From positions 1-27,846 of IMG/VR virus record IMGVR_UViG_3300042564_004833: a DNA stretch of 27,846 nucleotides; one strand, written 5' to 3'. Source of the stretch: a virus. The notes under the pieces are model-generated. The model searched no databases. It had not been told where the DNA came from and worked only from the letters and a program-made list of their open reading frames with translations. Every line of letters starts with the position of its first letter. The first letter of the stretch is position 1. A program made the translations under genes and the position numbers. This document shows, one piece after another, positions 13,825 through 21,081 of this stretch.

Positions 13825-14762
13825 CTTCTACCTTTAGTCTTATAAAGTTTTTGTAAAACAGAAGCGTTTGTCTTTAAAGAAGAATTACCTCCAAGATTTT
13901 TTGGTTTCACCGCAACATGAGTTGGTGTTTTATTAAAGATTTGATTTACTTTTTCGTAGTTAATCATCTTTTCAGTTTTTTCAATAGTCGATTTAACTAC
14001 TATCGGTTCTTCTTTAGGTTTTTCAGGTTCTATTATAATCTCCTCTTCTTTTTGTAAGTCTATCGTATTAAAATCTAACTTTATTGTTTTATCGTAGATT
14101 GAGTTTGAGACTAATGTTTGTATTCTATCGTTTCTTGAGTGGGTGTCGTAAATAGTTTCCTGTTGATGAGTATAATTGATGTAACCCTTACTATGTTTCG
14201 CACAAATTATATCAATATTAGTTTCTATACAATACTTTCCAACCCATACATCTGCCATGTTTGGGGCTTTAAAATGGTTTAAAGGTATTCTCATTAAATT
14301 TGTGTGGAAACACATAACTCCAGTACCTCCAAATTGTACTTTAATATCATTTTTAACAGTACCTAAACAACTATATCTTTCAGTTGCTGATCGATAATAA
14401 CTCCCAATAGGAAATTTGTTAAAATTTCTACCGTGTAAAGTTATTACTTTTGTATTGTTATATTCCTTACACTTTCCAATCATATATTCAACATAATTTG
14501 GGGGATATATTAAGTCATCGTCAATAGTTAAAAAATATCCGTCCTCACAACTCATTAAACTCATGAACTTAAATGCGTCACCTAATGAATTATCAGTTAA
14601 AAACAGATTTATTTTTGTATCGTATAAAAATAAAGGTATGTTGTTATGATTATCATTAAGTGCAATATTAATAACATCACATTGATTATAAATTGATTTG
14701 ATTGTTTTTTCTAAACTACCAATCCTACCATAAGAAGATACGTTAACAATTACTTTATCCAT
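13821..14762 (-). CDS. GT-A-type glycosyltransferase with C-terminal tail
   Basis: A 313-residue protein. The N-terminal two thirds look like a GT-A/family 2 enzyme: V-I-V-N-V-S-S-Y-G-R at 4-13, L-F-L-T-D-N-S-L-G-D, and the T-I-D-D-D-L-I-Y-P-P metal site around 79-88. An F-G-G-T-G-V-M-C-F strand follows near 144-152 and W-V-G-K-Y-C near 173. Residues about 230-313 are a polar tail with a Glu/Pro/Lys-rich hinge (E-P-E-K-P-K-E-E-P), then M-I-N-Y-E-K-V-N and a K-G-R-R end, echoing the D-Y-T-Q-V-N and G-R-R of the gene downstream. It overlaps its downstream neighbour by four bases. The donor sugar is not predictable. Confidence 0.75.
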   Translation of the reverse strand: MDKVIVNVSSYGRIGSLEKTIKSIYNQCDVINIALNDNHNNIPLFLYDTKINLFLTDNSLGDAFKFMSLMSCEDGYFLTIDDDLIYPPNYVEYMIGKCKEYNNTKVITLHGRNFNKFPIGSYYRSATERYSCLGTVKNDIKVQFGGTGVMCFHTNLMRIPLNHFKAPNMADVWVGKYCIETNIDIICAKHSKGYINYTHQQETIYDTHSRNDRIQTLVSNSIYDKTIKLDFNTIDLQKEEEIIIEPEKPKEEPIVVKSTIEKTEKMINYEKVNQIFNKTPTHVAVKPKNLGGNSSLKTNASVLQKLYKTKGRR

Positions 14763-14764
14763 TC

Positions 14765-15346
14765 TTATTTTAAATGTGTGTTATTTGTTACTCTATTTTC
14801 AATATCACTAAATCCTTCTCTCTGCCAAGCTAAAATTGGTTCACAAATAAAACATTTTCCTAATGGTAAGACATCACTAATCAATACATCTACTTTCCAT
14901 TCCCTTGAGTTGATACCTTCCAATATTGTATCATAAAATTTATCTCTAACGATAAACGCGTGAGTTGTGAAAACTTTTTTAGCCCAATTCAAAGACTCAG
15001 AATATTTTTCAACGTCCCCAACATTCCAACCACCTAAGTAAAGTAAATCCCAATCTTCAGGTAATTCAGTCATCACTTTTACCAATTTATCATTAAAGTC
15101 TTCACAAACCTCAATATCATCTTCTAACACTAAGACCATATCTAAGTTATCATTTTTAACCTGTGTGAATAATCTTCGATGACTATCCCAACATCCCATA
15201 AAACCTTGTTGTTTTACAGAATAATCGGCAAACTCAATTTTTCCATCTGTCGCCTCAAAAATCTCATAGTTAAACGGAAGATTAATTTCATCTAATCTGT
15301 CAGTTCTCCTTTTAAGATTGATAACATAACTTTTAATTTCTTTCAT
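14765..15346 (-). CDS. Family 25 glycosyltransferase (LPS-type)
   Basis: A 193-residue protein with the GT25 signature: Y-V-I-N-L-K-R-R-T-D-R at 7-17, I-F-E-A-T-D-G near 28-34, Q-Q-G-F-M-G-C-W-D-S-H near 46-56, and V-L-V-L-E-D-D-I-E-V near 71-80, followed by W-D-L-L-Y-L-G-G. The family transfers galactose or related sugars to lipopolysaccharide or protein hydroxyl groups. The length is typical of phage GT25 copies and short compared with bacterial LgtB. It overlaps the upstream glycosyltransferase by four bases and is separated by two bases from the next, so the four transferases form one transcript. Confidence 0.88.
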   Translation of the reverse strand: MKEIKSYVINLKRRTDRLDEINLPFNYEIFEATDGKIEFADYSVKQQGFMGCWDSHRRLFTQVKNDNLDMVLVLEDDIEVCEDFNDKLVKVMTELPEDWDLLYLGGWNVGDVEKYSESLNWAKKVFTTHAFIVRDKFYDTILEGINSREWKVDVLISDVLPLGKCFICEPILAWQREGFSDIENRVTNNTHLK

Positions 15347-16041
15347 ATCGTAATAATGGGTTTATTTTTTCTTTCCTCAAAGTTCATCTTTGATTCGTGA
15401 TCACCATGTATAACGAGTGATGTTTTGGTATGATACATGGATTTATTTTTATTATGAAGCTTTGTCGATATTTGTTGTCCAACACCAGAACTTAGATTGG
15501 GGTCGTGATTCCATCTACTCATAGGTATTTCATCAATTTTAAAATCTAACTGACTAAAGAATTCTTTTGTTGATATATAACATAGGTCATTCCACTGAGT
15601 TTTAATATGATCACCCATGTCTATAGAATTAAAACTAGTCCAATTGTGTCTATAAACTCTACCATCAGTTAAAATACTTAAACATATTTTATTTGGGTCA
15701 GGGATTTTATCATATCGATTAGCCGCAACACTTAAAAAATTATCAATCAACTGAACATCATCAGGGATTTGAATGAAGTATTTTGAATTAATGTTTCTGA
15801 CGTACCCAAATATGGTATTTATGATTTTCCAATACTTTTTCTTACCTTGATTTGGAAAAAATTTGACATACTTAATGTGTGGACTATTAAAGTTGTAGTT
15901 CTGAACGCTACCGTCATCGAACACAACGATTAAAACTTTTTGATTTCCTTTTTGTCTTTCGATTTGATTTATTAAATCATACAACATATCCCCTCTGTTA
16001 TAAGTTGTAATTAAAATGCAAAAATCATAATTTGAGTCCAT
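15343..16041 (-). CDS. Family 2 glycosyltransferase
   Basis: A 232-residue GT-A protein and first gene of the glycosyltransferase operon. Visible blocks are C-I-L-I-T-T-Y-N-R-G-D at 8-18, V-V-F-D-D-G-S near 39-45, K-Y-F-I-Q-I-P-D-D-V near 87-96 (the DxD-equivalent), and a C-terminal V-I-H-G-D-H-E-S-K-M motif near 209-218. It lacks the long polar tail of the two downstream transferases. The region before its start holds an ATTTTATTTAAATA stretch that is only loosely like the late element, so its promoter is uncertain. Confidence 0.82.
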   Translation of the reverse strand: MDSNYDFCILITTYNRGDMLYDLINQIERQKGNQKVLIVVFDDGSVQNYNFNSPHIKYVKFFPNQGKKKYWKIINTIFGYVRNINSKYFIQIPDDVQLIDNFLSVAANRYDKIPDPNKICLSILTDGRVYRHNWTSFNSIDMGDHIKTQWNDLCYISTKEFFSQLDFKIDEIPMSRWNHDPNLSSGVGQQISTKLHNKNKSMYHTKTSLVIHGDHESKMNFEERKNKPIITI

Positions 16042-16085
16042 TATCGGTATTTAAATAAAATCTATGTAAGTTATCTAAAAAATAA

Positions 16086-16400
16086 CTATTTGTTTTTCTT
16101 TTTTTTACCCTGACAGTGTGCTCTCTGACTAAATCCTTTTGGGTTATTACAATTTATTGATTTTTTGTATTTTTCAGTCCATTTCTCATCAAGAGGTTCT
16201 TTCTCTAACTTGTTCTTCCAAAACTTAAATAAGTTTTCTTTATCGTATTCTTGTTTCTTGGAGTCCCACCCACAGTCATGACACAAATAAGGGTGTCTAT
16301 CATCTTTTTCCATTTTCCATGAGTGTTCGCACTTTTCACATTCAATCTTATTATTGAATACTCTGTCGGCTTGTTTTTCTGTTAATACTATTTTCATCAT
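16086..16400 (-). CDS. Leader-tagged zinc-ribbon protein
   Basis: A 104-residue protein started at ATG 16400, which overlaps the upstream TGA as ATGA; a TTG two codons earlier was rejected and the ATG at 16397 is an equal alternative. The N-terminus (MKIVLTEKQ) is a leader of the MKI-x-(L/I)TE-x-Q class shared with the next gene. Residues about 21-50 hold C-x-x-C and C-x-x-C pairs (C-E-K-C, C-H-D-C-G-W) forming a zinc ribbon. The C-terminus contains I-N-C-N-N-P-K-G-F-S-Q then A-H-C and a run of lysines; I recall similar ends in phage proteins. Nucleic-acid binding inside the virion is a reasonable inference. Confidence 0.8.
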   Translation of the reverse strand: MMKIVLTEKQADRVFNNKIECEKCEHSWKMEKDDRHPYLCHDCGWDSKKQEYDKENLFKFWKNKLEKEPLDEKWTEKYKKSINCNNPKGFSQRAHCQGKKKKNK

Positions 16401-16711
16401 TCGCAATCTGAATCATTGTATAATTCCACCAAATAATCGTAGAATTTTTTATTTAAATATTCTTCAACTTCGTCTCTGACATCAACCATTTCTTCTGATG
16501 GTTCTTCATAATCATAATGTTCCTCATCATTATAATAGAAATGAAGACCCTCATTAATACAGAAGTCGGCATAATCATCTTCGTCTTCAAAGTCGCATGG
16601 GTCTTGGATCTCGGTTTGATATTCGATTATTTCACTAATTTTTTCAAGTTCAACTGCTCGTCTTTTGAGTCTTAAACTCATCATTTGTTCTTCGGTTATT
16701 ATTATTTTCAT
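16397..16711 (-). CDS. Leader-tagged acidic hypothetical protein
   Basis: A 104-residue protein opening with MKIIITEEQMMSLRLKRR, a leader with I-T-E followed by a basic patch, and then a strongly acidic, Asp/Glu/Tyr-rich body (for example D-F-E-D-E-D-D-Y-A-D-F at about 40-50). A C-terminal helix includes E-E-Y-L-N-K-K-F-Y-D-Y-L. It overlaps both neighbours by four bases (ATGA at each end). The acidic body may mimic DNA or bind basic partners; no family is recognised. Confidence 0.75.
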   Translation of the reverse strand: MKIIITEEQMMSLRLKRRAVELEKISEIIEYQTEIQDPCDFEDEDDYADFCINEGLHFYYNDEEHYDYEEPSEEMVDVRDEVEEYLNKKFYDYLVELYNDSDCE

Positions 16712-17448
16712 TTTCTTAATACTGGTATTACTTCTTCAGCAAAAAAGTTCATTACTTCGTCCTCAATTTGCATGTCTTTTAATATATCCTGTAATCTTGT
16801 TTCCTCGTCTAAAACACTATAGAAATCATAATCAGTAATATATCCACGTTTATCTGTTGTAATTACACCCAAGAATTCATTATCTTCAAATTTTACCTCA
16901 CCAAAATAATTGATTTCATTGTTCTCCTCAAATTCTTCCGAAAATGTGTAGACTAACGGCATTTCAAAACCATCATATTCAAATGTTTCACCTTCTCTTT
17001 CGTCAATATCATAACTTTCTTCGTCACTATAAACAAACTCTTCGGCATTACCTCCTTGATTTACAAACTTTTGGAATGCCCTCATCATGGTTTGCTCTGA
17101 TGGTTTTAGATCTATATTATTTTTCTTTTTATTATATAAATCTAAAATTCTATCGAAGTTTTCAGTTATAGTTTCACGAGGATTTACACTATAAAAATAT
17201 TCTTTCAATTGATCATCGAAAGTATCTTTCATTGCGGAAAATACACTTAAGTATTTATCGTTGAATGAATCGGATTGTATTTCGGTCGCACTTCCATCAA
17301 AAATTTTACTCAAAACCTCATCATAAACATCAACTAAAAAATGTTCAAATACGTTATAATCAGTGGGGTCAATATTATTTACCGCTTGTTCAACCGATTC
17401 AACAACCTCACCTATTCTTCTTGTTAACCAAAGTTGACCTTCTGTCAT
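16708..17448 (-). CDS. Hypothetical acidic protein in tagged operon
   Basis: A 246-residue protein not recognised. The start MTEGQLWL has a T-E-x-Q core like the MKI-x-ITE-x-Q leaders but lacks the leading MKI, so it may be a degenerate or shortened tag. Residues 18-110 are mainly helical; K-P-S-E-Q-T-M-M-R-A-F-Q-K-F at about 117-130 is a helix followed by an N-Q-G-G-N turn. The remainder is acidic with alternating strands. It overlaps the nuclease-fold gene before it and the acidic gene after it by four bases each, placing it in a four-gene translationally coupled block. Confidence 0.72.
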   Translation of the reverse strand: MTEGQLWLTRRIGEVVESVEQAVNNIDPTDYNVFEHFLVDVYDEVLSKIFDGSATEIQSDSFNDKYLSVFSAMKDTFDDQLKEYFYSVNPRETITENFDRILDLYNKKKNNIDLKPSEQTMMRAFQKFVNQGGNAEEFVYSDEESYDIDEREGETFEYDGFEMPLVYTFSEEFEENNEINYFGEVKFEDNEFLGVITTDKRGYITDYDFYSVLDEETRLQDILKDMQIEDEVMNFFAEEVIPVLRK

Positions 17449-18308
17449 AATTCAACCTTTTCTCTCGTTTTATTATTGTAAATAGTGAATGGGTTCGCAA
17501 TTACAATCCAATCAACATATTTGTATTCATCACTCCTATTCCAAGATTTTTCGTTATTTTTTACTTGGATTGTTTTTGTTCCGTATTTAGGTGAAGTCAT
17601 GATTAAGTCAGTACCATATACCATGTCGATCATATCACCATTCCCACCTTCGTATTCAGTTTTAAAACCAAACTCCTCTAAAACTTCCTTAACTTTAGCT
17701 TCAGCCGCTTCACCCTCCCTAGTATTTCCAAGAGTGTTTTTGGTGTAATCATTTAGTTCTTCAGAGTTTACGAAATAATTATTAATCAATCTAACAATAT
17801 ATGGTTTGAGCTTTAATAACCCTTTTTCAGGATCTGATATGATGTGTTGGATTGTTGGTTTTGCCTTATCTCCTCCCCTATATATCATATCGGTTAATAA
17901 CTCCGCAAGATCATAATAGTTAGTATTTAATTTATTAATTGGTTGCCACTCACCATCGATATAAACTTGTTTTTTTTTCTTTACATGTCTGTCAATAAAT
18001 CTATCCAATTCTTTTTGATCTATTTTACCAATTGTGTGTAAAAAATTAGCACCATCTACAAATTTTTTTTTCAAATTTTCAGGAATATCTGTTTCAAGAT
18101 TACTCTTTTTTTCGTCTATAATTTTCATAAGACCCAAACCACTATCTTTGAATAACCAACTTTTCAAAGACATTATTTTTTTACACACCAACATTTTTTG
18201 TGGACTACCCAAAAATCTTTGGCAAGCCCTATAATCCGATTCATTAGGATTTTGGATCTCCATCATCTCGGTTATTCTTAATATTTCTTCTTTGAGTAAA
18301 CTTTCCAT
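17445..18308 (-). CDS. Leader-tagged PD-(D/E)XK-like nuclease
   Basis: A 287-residue protein. The leader is EEILRITEMMEI at residues 7-18 (two (L/I)-x-E sites: L-K-E and I-T-E), of the same class as the peptidoglycan-binding protein. The C-terminal 100 residues fit a restriction-endonuclease-like fold: R-E-G-E-A-A-E-A-K-V-K-E helix with E200 and E203, then G-F-K-T-E-Y-E, a G-T-D-L-I-M strand with D234, and T-I-Q-V-K with Q248 and K250 (D-x13-Q-x-K). The final strand V-D-W-I-V-I-A-N-P supports it. Cleavage of DNA is expected but unproven; a Q in place of E is common in this fold. The first 190 residues are unrecognised helices. It starts 3 bases after a TATTTATCA element. Confidence 0.75.
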   Translation of the reverse strand: MESLLKEEILRITEMMEIQNPNESDYRACQRFLGSPQKMLVCKKIMSLKSWLFKDSGLGLMKIIDEKKSNLETDIPENLKKKFVDGANFLHTIGKIDQKELDRFIDRHVKKKKQVYIDGEWQPINKLNTNYYDLAELLTDMIYRGGDKAKPTIQHIISDPEKGLLKLKPYIVRLINNYFVNSEELNDYTKNTLGNTREGEAAEAKVKEVLEEFGFKTEYEGGNGDMIDMVYGTDLIMTSPKYGTKTIQVKNNEKSWNRSDEYKYVDWIVIANPFTIYNNKTREKVEL

Positions 18309-18311
18309 TAA

Positions 18312-18320
18312 TGATAAATA
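18312..18320 (-). promoter_or_regulatory. Candidate late-promoter element (TATTTATCA)
   Basis: The minus-strand reading is AAAG-TATTTATCA-TTA-ATG, three bases before the nuclease-like gene. The preceding AAAG is the same as upstream of the DHH gene, hinting at conserved flank bases. Confidence 0.5.
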
Positions 18321-18322
18321 CT

Positions 18323-19057
18323 TTAGAAATCGATTGTCATATAGTTTTCCTCAATTTCTTCATCGTAGTTTTGATTGTGGTTAACACTCACGGTTTTATT
18401 TTGGAAGTTGTAGGCAAATGTTCCGTTTGACCCTTCATTAATTTCCCAACCTGAATGATACAGATCAAGTAATTCATATGTAATATCTTCTAATCTACCA
18501 TCTAAAGATGTTTCACCATCTGATGATGCAACCTCATCATTTAACCAACCACTATCACTTGATCCTTCATATGTTATTTCAACAATATCACCATATTTTT
18601 TTAACATCTCAGAAATAAACTCTGGGTTTACCAATAATTTATCTTTTCTATCTCTTCCTTCTCGATACCACGGTAATGTTGTATTCACAACATTCTGAAA
18701 TGTGTGTTCTATTTTAGTTTCATCGGTTTTTGTTTCATAAAAATCATATGTAATTATGATTTGTTTTTTGTCGGCATTAATCTCAAAATTCAAAGAACCA
18801 TTTGCAGTTCCATAATAATCATTATAAAAGTTATCCATATCAAAATCATTTTTGATATCGTCAAACAAAATGTCTATTGATTGAGGTAATTGACCTACTT
18901 CATATACCGATCTCCCACGGTAAGTTGGTCCATCTAAACCATGATCCCAATCATCGTAGCAATTATATTTATATTGTACTCCATCTTCCAAGTTCATGGA
19001 ATTTAGAATCAAAGAAAACTTTTTTAAATCTTTAATTTGTTGATCAGTTAATTTCAT
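18323..19057 (-). CDS. Hypothetical protein with weak leader
   Basis: A 244-residue acidic protein not assigned to a named family. The start MKLTDQQIKDLKKF resembles the MKI-x-ITE-x-Q leaders but has D in place of E, so cleavage at that point is doubtful. The middle has alternating strands (K-Q-I-I-I-T-Y-D-F-Y). The C-terminal 60 residues contain L-Y-H-S-G-W-E-I-N-E-G-S-N-G-T-F-A and V-N-H-N, a pattern I have seen in small proteins of phages and bacteria without known function. A TATTTATTA element lies 13 bases before the start. The following gene begins only 14 bases beyond its stop. Confidence 0.7.
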   Translation of the reverse strand: MKLTDQQIKDLKKFSLILNSMNLEDGVQYKYNCYDDWDHGLDGPTYRGRSVYEVGQLPQSIDILFDDIKNDFDMDNFYNDYYGTANGSLNFEINADKKQIIITYDFYETKTDETKIEHTFQNVVNTTLPWYREGRDRKDKLLVNPEFISEMLKKYGDIVEITYEGSSDSGWLNDEVASSDGETSLDGRLEDITYELLDLYHSGWEINEGSNGTFAYNFQNKTVSVNHNQNYDEEIEENYMTIDF

Positions 19058-19070
19058 AAAAGTATTTTAT

Positions 19071-19079
19071 TAATAAATA
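19071..19079 (-). promoter_or_regulatory. Candidate late-promoter element (TATTTATTA)
   Basis: Full match on the minus strand in the 24-base gap after the DUF6915-like gene, 13 bases before the start at 19057. It would create a short untranslated leader. Confidence 0.5.
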
Positions 19080-19081
19080 GT

Positions 19082-19435
19082 TTAATCTTCAAACTCTAAC
19101 TTCTGACTTCTTGTAACCCAAGATGGTCTCTCACCAGACAATAATATTTTCATCCAATCAGACGCGGATGGTATGTATCCATCACAATCTTCTTTCACAT
19201 GTTGTTCTCCAACATAACGAGTGTAGACGGTCTTACCATCACTATTCTTAAACTCGTCACCGAACTTTTCTTGGAGTTCGAATAAACCTTCACTGTGGTG
19301 TCTGAATGCTCTGTGTAAGGAATGTCCATACCATCCTTTAGTTTCATCTAACCAGTTATGTATGTGTATGTAATCTTCCCACTTTCCACCAAACTTTTTG
19401 GCTGAGCTTTTTGAATGTAAGATTGGGTGTGCCAT
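19082..19435 (-). CDS. DUF6915-like protein
   Basis: A 117-residue protein. It has the pattern I know from DUF6915-type proteins: M-A-H-P start, S-A-K-K-F-G-G-K-W-E-D-Y, I-H-N-W-L-D-E-T-K, H-R-A-F-R-H-H-S-E-G-L-F, then G-E-Q-H-V-K-E-D and I-P-S-A-S-D-W. The many conserved His residues suggest metal binding. The function of the family is unknown. The start overlaps the TAA of the upstream gene by one base (TAATG). No tag is present. The family name is from memory and should be treated as probable. Confidence 0.75.
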   Translation of the reverse strand: MAHPILHSKSSAKKFGGKWEDYIHIHNWLDETKGWYGHSLHRAFRHHSEGLFELQEKFGDEFKNSDGKTVYTRYVGEQHVKEDCDGYIPSASDWMKILLSGERPSWVTRSQKLEFED

Positions 19436-19716
19436 TATTTTGTTATTTTGTTTGCCGAGTTGACGAACTCTTTTATTGTTTTATTTGTTACTGCTGCAGT
19501 ATCTCTATTATGAAATAGTTCAGGTTTTGACTCTTCTATTAAATTACGTAATCTTTGTCGAATATATTTTCTATTACCTTCTATTTGATAGAACTTATCA
19601 TCAACCATTAAATGTGGTAAATCTGAATTAAACACATTAGTGGTTGGGAAGAAAACTTGATAGTGCCTTACCATATAATAAAACAAATTTTTATTTATTT
19701 CTATATCTTCAACCAT
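19435..19716 (-). CDS. Small hypothetical protein
   Basis: A 93-residue protein not recognised. It has an aromatic-rich N-terminal half (N-L-F-Y-Y-M-V-R-H-Y-Q-V-F-F) and a basic helical middle (R-K-Y-I-R-Q-R-L-R-N-L-I-E-E-S). No leader, signal peptide or enzyme motif is seen. It is coupled to the DUF6915-like gene by a one-base TAATG overlap and is divergent from the plus-strand zinc-repeat gene. Upstream in its own direction is TATTTTTAGTATATG, only loosely like the late element, so its promoter is unclear. Confidence 0.65.
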   Translation of the reverse strand: MVEDIEINKNLFYYMVRHYQVFFPTTNVFNSDLPHLMVDDKFYQIEGNRKYIRQRLRNLIEESKPELFHNRDTAAVTNKTIKEFVNSANKITK

Positions 19717-19731
19717 ATACTAAAAATAGAA

Positions 19732-19740
19732 TATTTATTA
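19732..19740 (+). promoter_or_regulatory. Candidate late-promoter element on the plus strand (TATTTATTA)
   Basis: A full TATTTATTA on the plus strand, 13 bases before the GTG of the only other plus-strand gene. Because the element turns around with its gene, this site argues that the element is directional and belongs to the gene downstream of it. Confidence 0.6.
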
Positions 19741-19753
19741 AAAAAACAAAATA

Positions 19754-20578
19754 GTGAAAATTCCAGAAAACAAACTAAAGGTTTTTACCAAACAAATATA
19801 TAATCATATCATCGATGAATATGGTCAGGATAGAAATTTAACCCCACAAGATGTTCATAACATGATTACGAATTACAATGATGAAATTCTTAAATTATTA
19901 ACTAGTAGAATGGATCCCGACACAAAAAGGGCCGTATCTTTCATGGTATCTCTTTATTCTGAGAACAAAAATCTTGATGAGATTGTTAAGTATGTGTTAG
20001 ACAATTACACTTATTTGGAGGTGACTCATTACGACAATTTTGATCATAAAACCATTGAATGTTCTGAATGTAGGGGTAAAGGTAATGAAGATTGTGATAG
20101 ATGTGATGGGAGCGGTAATGAAGATTGTGATAGATGTGATGGTTCGGGAAGTATTAACTGTACCGATTGTAATGGATCAGGTGAAGACTCAGAAGGTGAA
20201 TCATGTTATACCTGTAATGGAGATGGTGAAATATTTTGTCCTGATTGTGATGGAGCCGGTTCACTACCATGTGATAGTTGTGATGGAGATGGTTCATTAG
20301 ATTGTAACTATTGTGATGGAGATGGTGAAATAGAGTCAAGTGATAAATTTTTTGATAAATCTACTGGTATTGTTGCAACCATATCACCTGATGTTCGTAA
20401 TTTACCTAACGAAACAATATTAACTGATGAGCAAGCAGACACACTATTTAAATCAAAAATAATTGCCCGTATTGATCTTGACGATTTTCAAGTTGATGAA
20501 TACGAACCTATGTCATTTAAAGGTGATGGATCTGGATCAGATATGTGGGTTATCGATTATAAAGAAATCGGTATTTAA
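19754..20578 (+). CDS. Zinc protein with eight DnaJ-type CxxCxGxG repeats, no J domain
   Basis: A 274-residue protein starting at GTG 19754 (the upstream element and the absence of an earlier in-frame ATG support it). Residues 1-100 are helical; H-I-I-D-E at 18-22 contains an I-x-E site but the start is not a clear leader. Residues 103-191 hold eight C-x-x-C-x-G-x-G units (for example CDRCDGSG twice), twice the four in DnaJ, enough for four zinc ions. In DnaJ and similar proteins this module binds unfolded protein. The J domain and C-terminal beta domains are absent. Residues 195-274 form an unrecognised acidic domain. Likely an assembly chaperone or scaffold, by analogy only. Its stop overlaps the stop of the convergent ferritin-like gene by three bases. 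Confidence 0.85.
   Translation: MKIPENKLKVFTKQIYNHIIDEYGQDRNLTPQDVHNMITNYNDEILKLLTSRMDPDTKRAVSFMVSLYSENKNLDEIVKYVLDNYTYLEVTHYDNFDHKTIECSECRGKGNEDCDRCDGSGNEDCDRCDGSGSINCTDCNGSGEDSEGESCYTCNGDGEIFCPDCDGAGSLPCDSCDGDGSLDCNYCDGDGEIESSDKFFDKSTGIVATISPDVRNLPNETILTDEQADTLFKSKIIARIDLDDFQVDEYEPMSFKGDGSGSDMWVIDYKEIGI
20081..20142 (+). repeat. Tandem 33-base repeat in the zinc-repeat gene
   Basis: Bases 20081-20109 and 20114-20142 are identical 29-base copies with a 33-base period, encoding two identical zinc units. A shorter identical 15-base pair recurs at 20279-20293 and 20312-20326 with the same period. This indicates recent expansion of the zinc repeats by duplication. Confidence 0.85.
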
Positions 20579-21069
20579 CTCAAGAACTTTAATTTATACA
20601 TCGTAGAGTAAATTAACTCCTGAACAGTATCTATTTGATTTTGGATATAACTGTCGTCTACAGATTCTCTATTTTCTTCAATCATGTTTAATAATTGTGT
20701 AAAGTACGACAATACTTGTTTCTTATTTTTATAAGAAGTCATTTTGAAACTTTTGTAGTTTTTCATTAATCCGTACTTACCTTGATAAGATTCTACTAAA
20801 CCGTCAGTAAGTGCATCAACACCTTCATAATATCCTTGTAATGCTTTGTGTTCCGCATAAGATTTAGTACCTAAATGGAATACGTGAACTTGTGTTTGAG
20901 AATGTAATAAATGACAGATCATTACACAAAAATCTTCATTTGTTGACCCCTCTTCAGTTTCATTTTCATCAGAAGTATCTTTTTTGTCTTGATCTTCATC
21001 TTCTTCTTGTTCTAAAAGATTTCTTTTTTTCAATTCTTCGATCAATTCTTTTCTCAAATCAGTTTTCAT
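20575..21069 (-). CDS. Leader-tagged ferritin-like (Dps-like, DUF5856-type) protein
   Basis: A 164-residue protein. The N-terminus is a leader-like helix MKTDLRKELIEELKKRNLLE with L-I-E and L-L-E sites, followed by an acidic linker (residues 21-46). The remaining 118 residues are helical and fit a four-helix ferritin-like fold: H-L-L-H-S-Q-T-Q-V-H-V-F-H, then Y-A-E-H-K-A-L-Q-G-Y-Y, then D-G-L-V-E-S-Y-Q-G-K-Y-G. His and Glu residues sit where Dps-type proteins bind iron. I recall a phage family (DUF5856) of this type, which is a probable assignment. With a packaging leader it could protect DNA in the capsid or just after injection; this is inference. It follows a TATTTATAA element. Confidence 0.75.
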   Translation of the reverse strand: MKTDLRKELIEELKKRNLLEQEEDEDQDKKDTSDENETEEGSTNEDFCVMICHLLHSQTQVHVFHLGTKSYAEHKALQGYYEGVDALTDGLVESYQGKYGLMKNYKSFKMTSYKNKKQVLSYFTQLLNMIEENRESVDDSYIQNQIDTVQELIYSTMYKLKFLS

Positions 21070-21081
21070 AGTTGTGTTTTA

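Noticed and set aside
16401-16406. TTG start for the zinc-ribbon gene
   Set aside because: ATG 16400 overlaps the upstream stop as ATGA and directly gives the leader; TTG starts are rare.
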